Assembly (NCBI GenBank): GCA_001801405.1
Contig: MGXQ01000039.1
Location: 2,618-34,283 of the forward strand
DNA length: 31,666 nt
DNA from: Gammaproteobacteria bacterium RIFCSPHIGHO2_02_FULL_42_13
Lineage (GTDB): Bacteria > Pseudomonadota > Gammaproteobacteria > UBA12402
Direction of reading: 5' to 3'
Part shown: positions 16,177 to 24,197 of the stretch, piece by piece
How the letters are laid out: each line of letters starts with the position of its first letter
How positions within the stretch are numbered: the stretch's first letter is position 1
Program-made: the position numbers and the translations under genes
The notes under the pieces: model-generated
Seen by the model: only the letters and a program-made list of their open reading frames with translations
Databases searched by the model: none
Told to the model about the DNA's origin: nothing

Positions 16177-16684
16177 GTAATGTCTTCATGATGTCGTCAG
16201 AGGTTAATTGGAATGCCATTTGATCGACGAGTTCTTCATATAGGCTAGTTTTCGCTTGATTTAATTTGTTGCTATTGGTTAAAACTTCGTTGGCGCTTAA
16301 GGTTATATTTTGCTGTACGCTGATGTTTTTCGGCCCATAGATAATTTTTCCTTTAGCGCTGAGCAATTGATAGGAAACAGTATAGGACACGATATAGTTG
16401 CGTGCGGTTTGTGCTCCGCCAATGCTGGTTTCGCGCGTTGAAGAAGTTTCGCTTAATACATTAAGCGTGATGGGCGCTTGTTTGGGATCGTCAACCAGTT
16501 TGACGCCGGACATTTTTAACATCAGATGAAGTTGTCGCATAAAGGGCGTGTATTGTGATTGACTGTTTTGTAAATATATGGTGTGTAGTTGTGGTGGTAA
16601 TTTAGCCGTGCCGCGCAAGTGAAAGCCGCAGCCGGTAAGCAACAGTATTGCGAAGAGAACCGTGACTACTTTAATCATGCGCAT
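16160..16684 (-). CDS. lptE: LPS-assembly lipoprotein LptE
   Basis: Outer-membrane lipoprotein that plugs the LptD barrel and helps insert lipopolysaccharide. The lipoprotein signal ends at LLLTGC, followed by the family hallmark GFHLRGTAKLPPQ. I start it at the ATG at 16684 (MRMIKVVTVLF, 174 residues), just after the leuS stop, because GGAG lies about 7 bases upstream; a longer frame begins inside leuS. Position between leuS and holA is the canonical one. Confidence 0.95.
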   Translation of the reverse strand: MRMIKVVTVLFAILLLTGCGFHLRGTAKLPPQLHTIYLQNSQSQYTPFMRQLHLMLKMSGVKLVDDPKQAPITLNVLSETSSTRETSIGGAQTARNYIVSYTVSYQLLSAKGKIIYGPKNISVQQNITLSANEVLTNSNKLNQAKTSLYEELVDQMAFQLTSDDIMKTLHATKT

Positions 16685-16685
16685 G

Positions 16686-19106
16686 CTAATCTCCGATGAC
16701 AATGCTAATTAATTTTTTCGGTACTACAATAATTTTTTTAATCTGTTTATTTTCCATCGCTGTTTTAACTTTTTCGTGTGCGCACGCAAGTTGTTCGATT
16801 TGTTCGCGCGATGCATCCGCGGGAACTGAAATTTCTGCTTTGCGTTTTCCGTTAATTTGAATCACCATCGTGATGGTATCGGCTTGTAGTGCCTGTGCAT
16901 CAATGACTGGCCACTTTGCCGTTAAAATATTATCGCCATAGTTTAATTGTTGCCACAAATGTTGCGTGATATGCGGTGTGATTGGATTTAGCATTCGGAG
17001 CAAAATATTTAAACCCTCGGCGATGATTGCATGATCATCGGTATCGTTTAGTATGTTGAGTAATTTCATGGCGGCCGAGACAATGGTATTGAGTTGCAAA
17101 CGTTCCATGTCACTGGTTGCTTGCTGCAAGAGTAAATAAATTTCTCGGCGGGTATTTTTTTCTTTCACCCCAGTTTGTTTATCAATGTGTTGAATCATGG
17201 CTTGATGTTTGTACGCAAAATGCCAGAGTCGTTTTAAAAATCGATAACAACCCTCGACGCCACTGTCTGACCATTCGAGTGATTGCTCGGGTGGCGCAGC
17301 AAAAATCGAAAATAACCGAACGGTGTCCGCGCCGTATGCGTCAATTAAAATTTGTGGATCAACCGTATTGCCCACGGATTTTGACATTTTCGATCCGTCT
17401 TTTAAGACCATGCCTTGCGTTAATAGGTTTTTAAATGGCTCGGTGGATTGTATTAAACCCATGTCTCGCATGACTTTATGAATAAAGCGCGCGTACAGCA
17501 AATGCATGCAGGCATGTTCAATGCCACCAATATATTGATCGACAGGTGTCCAATAGTCAACGCGTTCATCAAGCATCGATTTTGTTTGATCGGGGCAGGT
17601 AAAGCGCGCGTAATACCAAGACGATTCCATGAAGGTGTCAAACGTATCGGTTTCTCGTTTGGCCGGCCTTTTGCATTTGGGACAAGTGGTTTGATAAAAT
17701 GCGGGTGTGTTGGCTAAAGGCGAACCTGAACCTGTGATGAGGATGTCATCGGGGAGTTGAACCGGCAGATCTTTTTCGAGAACCGTGAGGGCGCCACAAT
17801 CATCGCAATAAATAATCGGAATCGGCGAACCCCAATAACGTTGTCGTGAAATTCCCCAGTCACGCAATCGATAATTTACTTTGCGTTCGCCGGCCCGGTG
17901 TTCAATTAAATAATCGGCAATGGCGTCGAATGCTTTTTCAGAAGAGAGATTGGAAAATTGATCGGAGTTAACTAATATTCCTTTTTCAGTAAAGGCTTGT
18001 TGATTGATATCAACGTTGGATTTAATCACTTGTTTGATGGGCAGCGAATATTTTTTGGCGAACTCATGATCGCGTTCGTCATGTGCAGGTACCGCCATGA
18101 CAGCACCAGAACCGTAATCCATTAATACATAATTCGTAATCCAAATGGGTAACCATTCACCGGTAATGGGATGTATGGCTTTATATCCTGAATCAATACC
18201 TTGTTTGTCGAGCGTTGCAAGATCGGCTTCAGCCATTTTGGTGTGTTGACAGCTGTCTACAAATGTTTTTATGGTTGCATTATTTTGCATGGCTTTTTGT
18301 GCGAGCGGATGAAGTGCCGCGATGGCGATAAATGTGGCGCCCATGAATGTATCGGGGCGTGTCGTATAAACGGATAGTGTTTCACTTTGATTGTTGACTT
18401 GAAACATAATTTCCACGCCCTCGGATTTGCCGATCCAGTTGCGCTGCATGGTCAGCACTTCGTTGGGCCAGCCGGGTAATTGTTCAAGCTCTGTTAATAA
18501 TTCTTCGACATAGTCGGTGATTTTTAAAAACCATTGTGAAATTTCTTTTTGTTCGATCACCGCGTTGGAACGCCAGCCACGGCCATCGATGACTTGTTCG
18601 TTTGCTAAAACCGTTTTGTCGACGGGATCCCAATTCACAATCGCATTTTTTTTGTAAGCGAGTCCGCGTTCAAACATTTTGGTGAATAGCCATTGCTCCC
18701 ATCGATAATAGTCAGGATGACAGGTGGCGATTTCTCGATTCCAATCGTAGGCGAATCCCAATCGTTTTAATTGTGCACGCATGTGGTCGATGTTTTGATG
18801 AGTCCATTTTGCGGGCGCTACTTTTTTTTCGATGGCCGCATTTTCAGCCGGCAAACCAAACGCATCCCAGCCAATGGGCTGTAAGACATTTTTGCCGAGC
18901 ATGCGTTGATATCGTGAGATGACATCGCCGATGGTATAGTTGCGCGCGTGCCCCATGTGCAGTTTGCCGCTGGGATAAGGAAACATCGATAAACAATAGA
19001 ACTTTTCGTTTTTACTGTCTTCGGTGGCTTGAAAGGCCTGTGTTTTGTCCCAGTGTGCTTGAATGGCTTTTTCTAGGGTTTGTGGTTGATAGATTTCGTC
19101 GATCAT
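16686..19106 (-). CDS. leuS: Leucyl-tRNA synthetase
   Basis: Class I synthetase charging tRNA-Leu. From the ATG at 19106 (MIDEIYQPQTLEK) it is 806 residues, a little below E. coli (860). The HIGH signature is HMGH (about residues 50-53) in FPYPSGKLHMGHARN; the editing domain (VYTTRPDTFMGATF), the WYYARFTCP block and the KMSKS loop (KDGSKMSKSVGN) are all there. The frame is open 12 codons upstream to a TTG at 19142, but that reaches into the palindromic repeat and is unlikely. First gene of the ten-gene block; its promoter must lie in or beside the repeat at 19141-19354. Confidence 0.97.
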   Translation of the reverse strand: MIDEIYQPQTLEKAIQAHWDKTQAFQATEDSKNEKFYCLSMFPYPSGKLHMGHARNYTIGDVISRYQRMLGKNVLQPIGWDAFGLPAENAAIEKKVAPAKWTHQNIDHMRAQLKRLGFAYDWNREIATCHPDYYRWEQWLFTKMFERGLAYKKNAIVNWDPVDKTVLANEQVIDGRGWRSNAVIEQKEISQWFLKITDYVEELLTELEQLPGWPNEVLTMQRNWIGKSEGVEIMFQVNNQSETLSVYTTRPDTFMGATFIAIAALHPLAQKAMQNNATIKTFVDSCQHTKMAEADLATLDKQGIDSGYKAIHPITGEWLPIWITNYVLMDYGSGAVMAVPAHDERDHEFAKKYSLPIKQVIKSNVDINQQAFTEKGILVNSDQFSNLSSEKAFDAIADYLIEHRAGERKVNYRLRDWGISRQRYWGSPIPIIYCDDCGALTVLEKDLPVQLPDDILITGSGSPLANTPAFYQTTCPKCKRPAKRETDTFDTFMESSWYYARFTCPDQTKSMLDERVDYWTPVDQYIGGIEHACMHLLYARFIHKVMRDMGLIQSTEPFKNLLTQGMVLKDGSKMSKSVGNTVDPQILIDAYGADTVRLFSIFAAPPEQSLEWSDSGVEGCYRFLKRLWHFAYKHQAMIQHIDKQTGVKEKNTRREIYLLLQQATSDMERLQLNTIVSAAMKLLNILNDTDDHAIIAEGLNILLRMLNPITPHITQHLWQQLNYGDNILTAKWPVIDAQALQADTITMVIQINGKRKAEISVPADASREQIEQLACAHEKVKTAMENKQIKKIIVVPKKLISIVIGD

Positions 19107-19140
19107 TTTTTTACTATTCCATCCGTTAATTGATGAGTAC

Positions 19141-19354
19141 AACGCGAGTTCCGGATAAGCTTTGTCAAGACTAAAATTTTTAATATAGTGCTTAGGTTTT
19201 GGGCGAAAATGCGCCAGATTTGGCCAGATGAGGCATTTATCGCAAAATAAGCGAAGATGTAGTTATTCTACATTGAGCTTATTTTGCGATAAATAACGAA
19301 ATATGGCCAAAAAATGGCGCATTTGCAGCCAAACGCTTATCCGGAACTCGCGTT
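19141..19354. repeat. Palindromic MITE-like element A, copy 1 (leuS-lnt intergenic)
   Basis: A 214-bp foldback element. Its first 20 bases (AACGCGAGTTCC...) are the perfect reverse complement of its last 20 (19335-19354), and pairing continues inward (TGCGCCAGATTTGGCC with GGCCAAAAAATGGCGCA). At its centre is a further long hairpin (ATTTATCGCAAAATAAGC against GCTTATTTTGCGATAAAT). The same element occurs at 21019-21354 without this central hairpin but with another insert. It carries no gene. It lies 35 bases upstream of the chosen leuS start, so it may contain or modulate the leuS promoter. Confidence 0.92.
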
Positions 19355-19391
19355 GCAAGGATACCCGTTTGTTGGGATGTAATCCAGACGA

Positions 19392-20909
19392 TTATTTATA
19401 TCTTTGCCGTATTACCGCAACGAGCCATAACAAAAACAACCCAACAATCATAGGCCAAGTGCCGAAAAATATCCACGGCGTTGTTCCTTCCATCGCATAG
19501 ACTTGGTCGGTGAGTGCAGCGGTTTGAAAACGCGGTAGGCGATTGATGATATTTCCCTTGGGCGTAATGATGGCAGTAATGCCGTTGTTTCCAACAAATA
19601 AGGTATATCGCCCCGTTTCTAAGCTGCGCATTTGTCCGATTTGTAAATGTTGTGCGGCGGCCCAGGATTTTCCAAACCAAATGTCGTTTGTGATGGTCAC
19701 CAATAAATTTGCCTGTGGTAAATCACCTTGTACCAATCCTGCGTATGCAATTTCATAACAAATATAAGGGGCAATATAAACATGGTTGAATGGAATTAAA
19801 TTTTGTTTGGATTGTCCGTGTGTAAATAGTGATACCGGCGCGCCTAACGCGTGGAATACTTTAGACATGATCGATTCAAACGGTAAATATTCGCCCCAGG
19901 GCACTAAATGTCGTTTGTCATAGCGACCGGTTGATGCGCCGATTGCAACGGCGGCATTATAGAATTTATTATCCGATGACTTGACGGGAATGCCGAGCAA
20001 AATAGTGGTGTGATGCACTTTTGCTTTTGTGGCTAAACTATTTAAATAGGGCGTAATTTCTTGTTGTAATGTTGGAATAGCTGCTTCAGGCCAAACAATT
20101 AAGTCGCTGTTCCAATGTTGATTAGTCAATGTGTTATAACGGTGTAATGCTAATAACATATCATCTGGCGACCACGTCACATGTTGCGGGATGTTGCCTT
20201 GAATGAGCGTGACTTTAATGGGTTTGTCTATGGGTTTTGTCCAATGCACGTGATCCAGTAATCCGCCGCCAATCCAAATTGAAAGCAATAACAATACGCT
20301 TAGATAGCGCAATGTTTTTTGCATAAAATGTTTTCGTTCGATACCGTTGGGAAAAAATAAGATGACGAGCAATGAGGCGCTTAAGACAACCATAAAAGAA
20401 GAGCCATACACGCCGAATAGTGGCGCATAGCCGCCGAGCCAACTATTGGTTTGACTGTAGCCGAGGAAGAGCCACGGAAATCCCGTAAATAGCCAGCCGG
20501 TGATCCATTCCACCAAAATCCAACATGCAGGGAAACCTAATAATAAACCGCTTAATGTATTTAACGGTAAAAATTTTCTAAAACAAAAACTACGTAACGC
20601 AATGAAAAACGCAAATAATAAAATAAATAAAAAAGTAAAAAGCGTGGAGACAATAACACCTTGACCACCATATTGATGCATGCTGATGAAAACCCAGGGT
20701 ATGCCAACGCCATATAAGCCGAAGCCGAAGAGTAGGCCATACAGTCCCGCAGCAAATGGTTTTTTGTTGAGTATGGTTTTTAATAAGAGCGCGAGCGAGA
20801 TCGGCGCGATCCAATAAAGATTGAGTGGTGCAAATGCGAGTGGCAAAATCGCACCGGCGAACAAGCTGATGAGGCAATTTATAATATGTTGAGCTTTTTG
20901 CTTGGGCAT
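19392..20909 (-). CDS. lnt: Apolipoprotein N-acyltransferase
   Basis: Adds the third acyl chain to the N-terminal cysteine of lipoproteins in the inner membrane. 505 residues: several N-terminal membrane helices, then a periplasmic nitrilase-like domain, then a final helix. The catalytic triad is visible: Glu275 in VWPEAAIP, Lys332 in YDKRHLVPWGEY, Cys384 in APYICYEIAY, close to E267-K335-C387 of E. coli. Substrates encoded nearby include RlpA and LptE. Same strand as leuS but separated from it by the palindromic element. Confidence 0.97.
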   Translation of the reverse strand: MPKQKAQHIINCLISLFAGAILPLAFAPLNLYWIAPISLALLLKTILNKKPFAAGLYGLLFGFGLYGVGIPWVFISMHQYGGQGVIVSTLFTFLFILLFAFFIALRSFCFRKFLPLNTLSGLLLGFPACWILVEWITGWLFTGFPWLFLGYSQTNSWLGGYAPLFGVYGSSFMVVLSASLLVILFFPNGIERKHFMQKTLRYLSVLLLLSIWIGGGLLDHVHWTKPIDKPIKVTLIQGNIPQHVTWSPDDMLLALHRYNTLTNQHWNSDLIVWPEAAIPTLQQEITPYLNSLATKAKVHHTTILLGIPVKSSDNKFYNAAVAIGASTGRYDKRHLVPWGEYLPFESIMSKVFHALGAPVSLFTHGQSKQNLIPFNHVYIAPYICYEIAYAGLVQGDLPQANLLVTITNDIWFGKSWAAAQHLQIGQMRSLETGRYTLFVGNNGITAIITPKGNIINRLPRFQTAALTDQVYAMEGTTPWIFFGTWPMIVGLFLLWLVAVIRQRYK

Positions 20910-21018
20910 GATGCGCGCCTTTTGGTGATTGAATAATTGATAGATCGAATAGTACTAAAGTTATCGCGTGCGAGTCAAATTTGAACATTTTGGTTGTAAT
21001 ATTTTTTTACAGATTTAG

Positions 21019-21354
21019 AACGCGAGTTCCGGATAAGCTTTGTCAAGACTGAAATTTTTTTAATATAGTGCTTAGACACCGAGAAAGAATAAGTTGTACA
21101 GCTAGCGCCCATCTAATCGGCACCCTTGAACGTTCTTCAATCGAAAAACAACTTACATAGTCCCTGCTATGCGCGTTATTTTTCTCATTCAGAACGTCCA
21201 AATCTGCCTATCAGCTGGGCGCTAGCTGTACAACTTATTCTTTCTCGGTGCCTTAGGTTTCGGGCGAAAATGCGCCAGATTTGGCCAGATGAATAACGAA
21301 ATATGGCCAAAAAATGGTGTATTTGCAGCCAAACGCTTATCCGAAACTTGTGTT
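21019..21354. repeat. Palindromic element A, copy 2, split by element B
   Basis: Same terminal sequences as 19141-19354: bases 21019-21075 match the left half, and bases 21252-21354 match the right half, except that the central hairpin of copy 1 is absent (GATGA joins ATAACG directly) and the right end has several changes (CCGAAACTTGTGTT). The left and right halves are separated by the 176-bp palindrome B. The element ends 9 bases before the -10 box of the HEPN-like gene. Confidence 0.9.
21076..21251. mobile_element. Nested palindromic MITE-like element B with 5-bp target duplication
   Basis: A 35-bp perfect inverted terminal repeat (21077-21111 beginning CACCGAGAAAG, and 21216-21250) encloses an imperfectly palindromic core. 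It is inserted in element A: the uninterrupted copy at 19141 reads GTG-CTTAG-GTTT at this point, while here CTTAG occurs on both sides (21071-21075 and 21252-21256). That is a clean 5-bp target-site duplication. No transposase is encoded, so movement would need one in trans. Confidence 0.9.
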
Positions 21355-21362
21355 ATTTGAGT

Positions 21363-21368
21363 TATAAT
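21363..21368 (+). promoter_or_regulatory. -10 box of the HEPN-like gene
   Basis: TATAAT lies 27 bases upstream of the ATG at 21395, followed by a strong Shine-Dalgarno (AAGGAGG, 21382-21388). A -35 box is not clear; the region where it should be is the end of element A. Confidence 0.45.
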
Positions 21369-21394
21369 GTCAGAGAATGTGAAGGAGGATTGAC

Positions 21395-22479
21395 ATGAAG
21401 CTAAGCGAAGGCTCATTACATCATATTACGGAAATCCAAGCATATATCCAAAGAGCACAATCTTTTTTGGAGTTATTAGATGACGAGCAACAATTTTATC
21501 ATAATTGGATATTACAAAATGCAATCATTTTTTGCTTTAAATGTATTGCTGCTAATTTAGAAAAAATAAAAAAGCTTACTCCAGAAATGAAGCCCTTGGT
21601 ATATTATCAATTGCCTATGCGTGCTGCGGCAGGAAGTGAAACGCTTTATTATTGGCAATGTTTATGGCGATTGCGAAATTGTTTTATACATAGCTTTGCG
21701 GTAAATGTAGTTCGTTATTTTAGTTGTTTATCTGATCCGCTGCGAACGGGTGGTACTGAAGAGCGATTATTTCTCACAATTTGCCGCGATACACGCGACC
21801 TAAGTGCTTACTTTGATTTAATGGCTCAAGGACGCGAAACGATAATCGATAGAGAATTTGCCGTTTTTGAAAGAATTAATAAATTATCTTCGCAGTTGGA
21901 ATCACTAAACCCAAAAAAACCAAAATCAATTGGTGAGGCGGAGTGGCTACAGGCTATAGTGGACATAGTCAGTCAAATCGAAGCATATATGCCAAGAGAA
22001 AGATTGAGTAGTGCTGTGGTAGTGCAATTGCAGGCGCAACGACCTATTGTGTATTATGCGATCCTTAATTTACTATAAATTGTTGCGGCACTCAGCTCCC
22101 CTGACGAGATCCATATAAGCGAAAGAACACGTTTGGTTATATTCAAAAATAATCCAGATTTACGAGATGGGCTGGCGGCTTTGGGCGCACAAAGAAATGT
22201 ATTTATGCATGAAGCACGAGAATTAACCGCACGGGAGTTTGTCTCATCAGTCGGCATTCTGCGAAATTTGCGAGATGTTCTGTTATCTACGAGGTTTGAA
22301 AGGGATTATTATGGGGGGATGAAGTTAGGATCGCACAACGCGGATTACCCATTATCTCAATGTGTTTTGAATTAGCAGATGCTGCCGCAACTGCTTCCTC
22401 ACCTAAAGACGAAAGCGGCGGGGGCTCTGCTAGCGGGGAAGTACCGGATCCAGGCAGGACATTGGCTCCATACCCTTAG
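21395..22479 (+). pseudogene. Tandem HEPN-like gene broken by an in-frame stop and a frameshift
   Basis: A strong ribosome binding site precedes a 227-codon ORF (to TAA at 22076-22078). Its first half follows the HepT/DUF86 pattern of long helices and has the HEPN RNase-type motif RN-x3-H (RNCFIH, residues 94-99). After the TAA the same frame continues without a break in protein-like sequence and gives a second such motif, RNVFMH (22193-22210), before ending at 22375. A one-base slip in the six-G run at 22313-22318 would join it to frame 1, which continues as DEVRIAQRGLPIISMCFELAD and a Gly/Ser/Pro tail to TAG at 22479. So the ancestor was probably a ~361-residue protein with two HEPN-like modules. 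HEPN domains are usually RNases in toxin or defence modules. The 227-residue part may still be made. Whether the stop is a mutation or recoding cannot be told. Confidence 0.6.
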
Positions 22480-22571
22480 AGACATGGGCTGTTGTAATGT
22501 GTGCGTTTTTCTGAAGCATTCGATTTATATTTACTAAGAAACGGGGTAAAATTATTGTAGAGGTGCTATAT

Positions 22572-23141
22572 ATGAAAACAACTGTGAAAGACTTGATAGG
22601 AGAGTATGGTGTTATTACTGCAATACTGCAGAGACATGGGTTTAATTCGGCGACACTATTTAAAGGGTTTGGGGATGAGGAAAAAAACCTTAATTTGTTA
22701 GTAAGAGACTCATTTACTGAGGATAGCGAACCAAGCTCACAAATGATCAGACTGCATAAAGTGGCTATAGAGTTGGCTGGTGTGTTGCCATGTACGATTG
22801 TAGTAACAGAAGCAGAGAAAATGGATCGATACTACATGTCGAAATTGGACGAAATGAATTCTGTGCAATTATTAGAGCCGCATCTTGAAGAAGAGAGGGT
22901 GTTTGCTCAGCTAACAAAACGTTTTGGAGTAAATTGGGAATTCAATGTTAAACAAGAGACAGAAGAGGTACAACTAGAACTTGCTGGCGAAGCTTTTTTA
23001 TCTGCTGCGAGTGACTGTGATGTAGATGAGGTAAGGCGCAGTGTTTCAACATTATTGCGCGCATTGGGGATAGTAGAGGTTCCAGAAGATTTTCTTGCGC
23101 AAATTGTTCCACCGAATAGAACCTTAGTACCCCTCCCTTAA
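22572..23141 (+). CDS. MNT nucleotidyltransferase-like protein lacking catalytic aspartates
   Basis: 189-residue protein from the ATG at 22572, with GAGG about 8 bases upstream and a TAAAAT -10 box at 22547. I see a resemblance to minimal nucleotidyltransferases: ILQRHGFNSATLFKGFG, then KNLNLLV where active enzymes have SDIDLLV, then LHKVAIELAG and CTIVVTEAEKMDRYYMSKL where the family has a VDLVTEEALK-type strand and helix. In that alignment both metal-binding Asp are Asn (Asn39, Asn41) and the Gly-Ser pair is lost, so it would be inactive. The C-terminal ~85 residues (ERVFAQLTKRFGVNWEF onward) are not recognised. In HEPN/MNT modules the MNT protein AMPylates and neutralises the HEPN toxin; here the neighbour is the HEPN-like gene. 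This reading is inference from pattern and context. Confidence 0.55.
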   Translation: MKTTVKDLIGEYGVITAILQRHGFNSATLFKGFGDEEKNLNLLVRDSFTEDSEPSSQMIRLHKVAIELAGVLPCTIVVTEAEKMDRYYMSKLDEMNSVQLLEPHLEEERVFAQLTKRFGVNWEFNVKQETEEVQLELAGEAFLSAASDCDVDEVRRSVSTLLRALGIVEVPEDFLAQIVPPNRTLVPLP

Positions 23142-23155
23142 GACAGAATCAGTTA

Positions 23156-23184
23156 TACCACTAGCAAACAGGATTTCAGTGGTA
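23156..23184 (+). terminator. Weak hairpin after the MNT-like gene
   Basis: TACCACT and AGTGGTA form a 7-bp stem around a 15-base loop 15 bases after the stop; only a short T-rich stretch (ATTTTG) follows, so termination would be weak. Confidence 0.3.
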
Positions 23185-23199
23185 ACATTTTGAAAATAC

Positions 23200-23228
23200 T
23201 TGCAATAATTTTTTGATGTGTGAATAAT
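23200..23228 (+). promoter_or_regulatory. Sigma-70-like promoter
   Basis: TTGCAA (23200-23205) and AATAAT (23223-23228) are separated by exactly 17 bases. It would drive the tiny ORF at 23235 and/or the membrane protein gene at 23395. Confidence 0.4.
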
Positions 23229-23234
23229 TGCGCA

Positions 23235-23357
23235 ATGAATGAATTTATCATTACAGAACAACAAATTCAAAAACTAAGAGCGGGGCTGTTGCAACCAGCC
23301 ACTTTCGTCATCCCAGGTTACTTCTTCCCACTTGCAATTTCCCTCGCTTCCACGTAA
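23235..23357 (+). other. Short ORF (40 codons), possible gene remnant
   Basis: ATG at 23235 opens a 40-residue frame, MNEFIITEQQIQKLRAGL followed by a hydrophobic tail, ending at TAA 23355-23357. The first 18 residues look like a real protein N-terminus; the rest does not, as if a gene had been cut here. No ribosome binding site is evident. It could be a leader of the next gene or chance. Confidence 0.2.
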
Positions 23358-23394
23358 TCTAAAATCTGAACTCAATAACATGGAGGAAAATGTA

Positions 23395-23685
23395 ATGAGT
23401 CATCATCATGGTTGTGGTCGGATTTGTTCTGTCGGTTTGGGGTTGGCATTTGCCGTTATGTGGTCTTTAGCCATTGTTGGGATGGGCTTGATGGCAATGA
23501 ATGGTAGCTACGGCCAAGTTTTTGTTCATTTTGTTGGCAGCTTCTATGTCGGGTATGCATCAACTAGCATGGGCATTTTTATTGGCTTTGTTTGGGCATT
23601 TCTTGACGCCTTCTTTTGCGGTTTGATTGTCGGCTGGCTGTACAATTTGTTTGCCGGTCATTGTTGTAAATGTTTAGATCAATAA
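23395..23685 (+). CDS. Small membrane protein of unknown function (holin-like/DUF)
   Basis: 96-residue protein beginning MSHHHGCGRICSVG; the ATG at 23395 is chosen because GGAGG lies 8 bases upstream, although the frame is open 21 codons earlier. Two to three hydrophobic helices are visible (VGLGLAFAVMWSLAIVGMG, FVGSFYVGYASTSMGIFIGF, FLDAFFCGLIVGWLYNLF). Histidines and cysteines cluster at both ends (HHHGCGRIC; GHCCKCLD), suggesting possible metal contact or disulfides. Proteins of this shape are often labelled bacteriophage-holin-like or membrane-associated in Legionella and Coxiella relatives, but I cannot give a function. There is no phage gene around. Confidence 0.75.
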   Translation: MSHHHGCGRICSVGLGLAFAVMWSLAIVGMGLMAMNGSYGQVFVHFVGSFYVGYASTSMGIFIGFVWAFLDAFFCGLIVGWLYNLFAGHCCKCLDQ

Positions 23686-23722
23686 ATCCGAGTACCGGAG
23701 GTTAGGGTCTGTTACAAAATAA

Positions 23723-24062
23723 CTTGAACATCTAGCCTCCCATCTTGGCAGCATCTTTAACTATGCATTTATTTTAAGTGCACTGGCATCTCGTTCGCAT
23801 GTTGGGTTTGTTTATGTGGGTAGCCTGCTTGTATTGCCACTGATCTTTTTTAGTAACTATTCAGCACAAACAAGGAACGTCCATATTTTGGTGCTTTTGG
23901 GTGAAAAATCTCTTCAAAATGCTCATGTACTATCGTGTACACTCCGCTTTCTCATCGATTTTTCACCCAAAATCATCCAAAATCTGAACGTTCTCCGTGT
24001 TTTAGGTTTTGCGGTGAATAGTTACCTTTTTTATTTTGGTAAAAAAAGTGTTTGTTTTTTGA
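23723..24062 (+). pseudogene. C-terminal remnant of a multi-pass membrane protein, split by palindrome C
   Basis: The frame opens at 23723 with no start codon in context and gives hydrophobic sequence (SIFNYAFILSALASRSH, VGFVYVGSLLVLPLIFF) that runs into palindrome C. If the palindrome and one copy of its 8-bp duplication are removed, the frame continues ILVKKVFVF and stops at 24060-24062, a sensible C-terminus for a transporter-like membrane protein. As it stands the frame reads through the palindrome to 24214 and overlaps the next gene, which I take as fortuitous. The N-terminal part of the gene is absent. Family unknown (MFS-like transporter possible). Confidence 0.35.
23853..24025. mobile_element. 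Palindromic MITE-like element C with 8-bp target duplication
   Basis: 173-bp foldback element: GTAACTATTCA at 23853 pairs with TGAATAGTTAC ending at 24025, and a long inner stem pairs TTTTGGGTGAAAAATC with GATTTTTCACCCAAAA. The octamer CTTTTTTA flanks it directly on both sides (23845-23852 and 24026-24033), consistent with an 8-bp target-site duplication, though that octamer is low in complexity. AACGTCC and AACGTTCT occur near the two ends, as they also do inside element B, so B and C may be related. No coding capacity. Confidence 0.85.
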
Positions 24063-24197
24063 TCTTTGTGATGGCGGCGGGGCAAGCACAAAGTACTGGA
24101 CAGACCTCGGCATTGTATGTTGTAATAGCGTACGCTATTTTTCCGATTGCTGAATTATGTATTGTGCGAAGGATTATTATTTTAACAGGAGCTTCTA

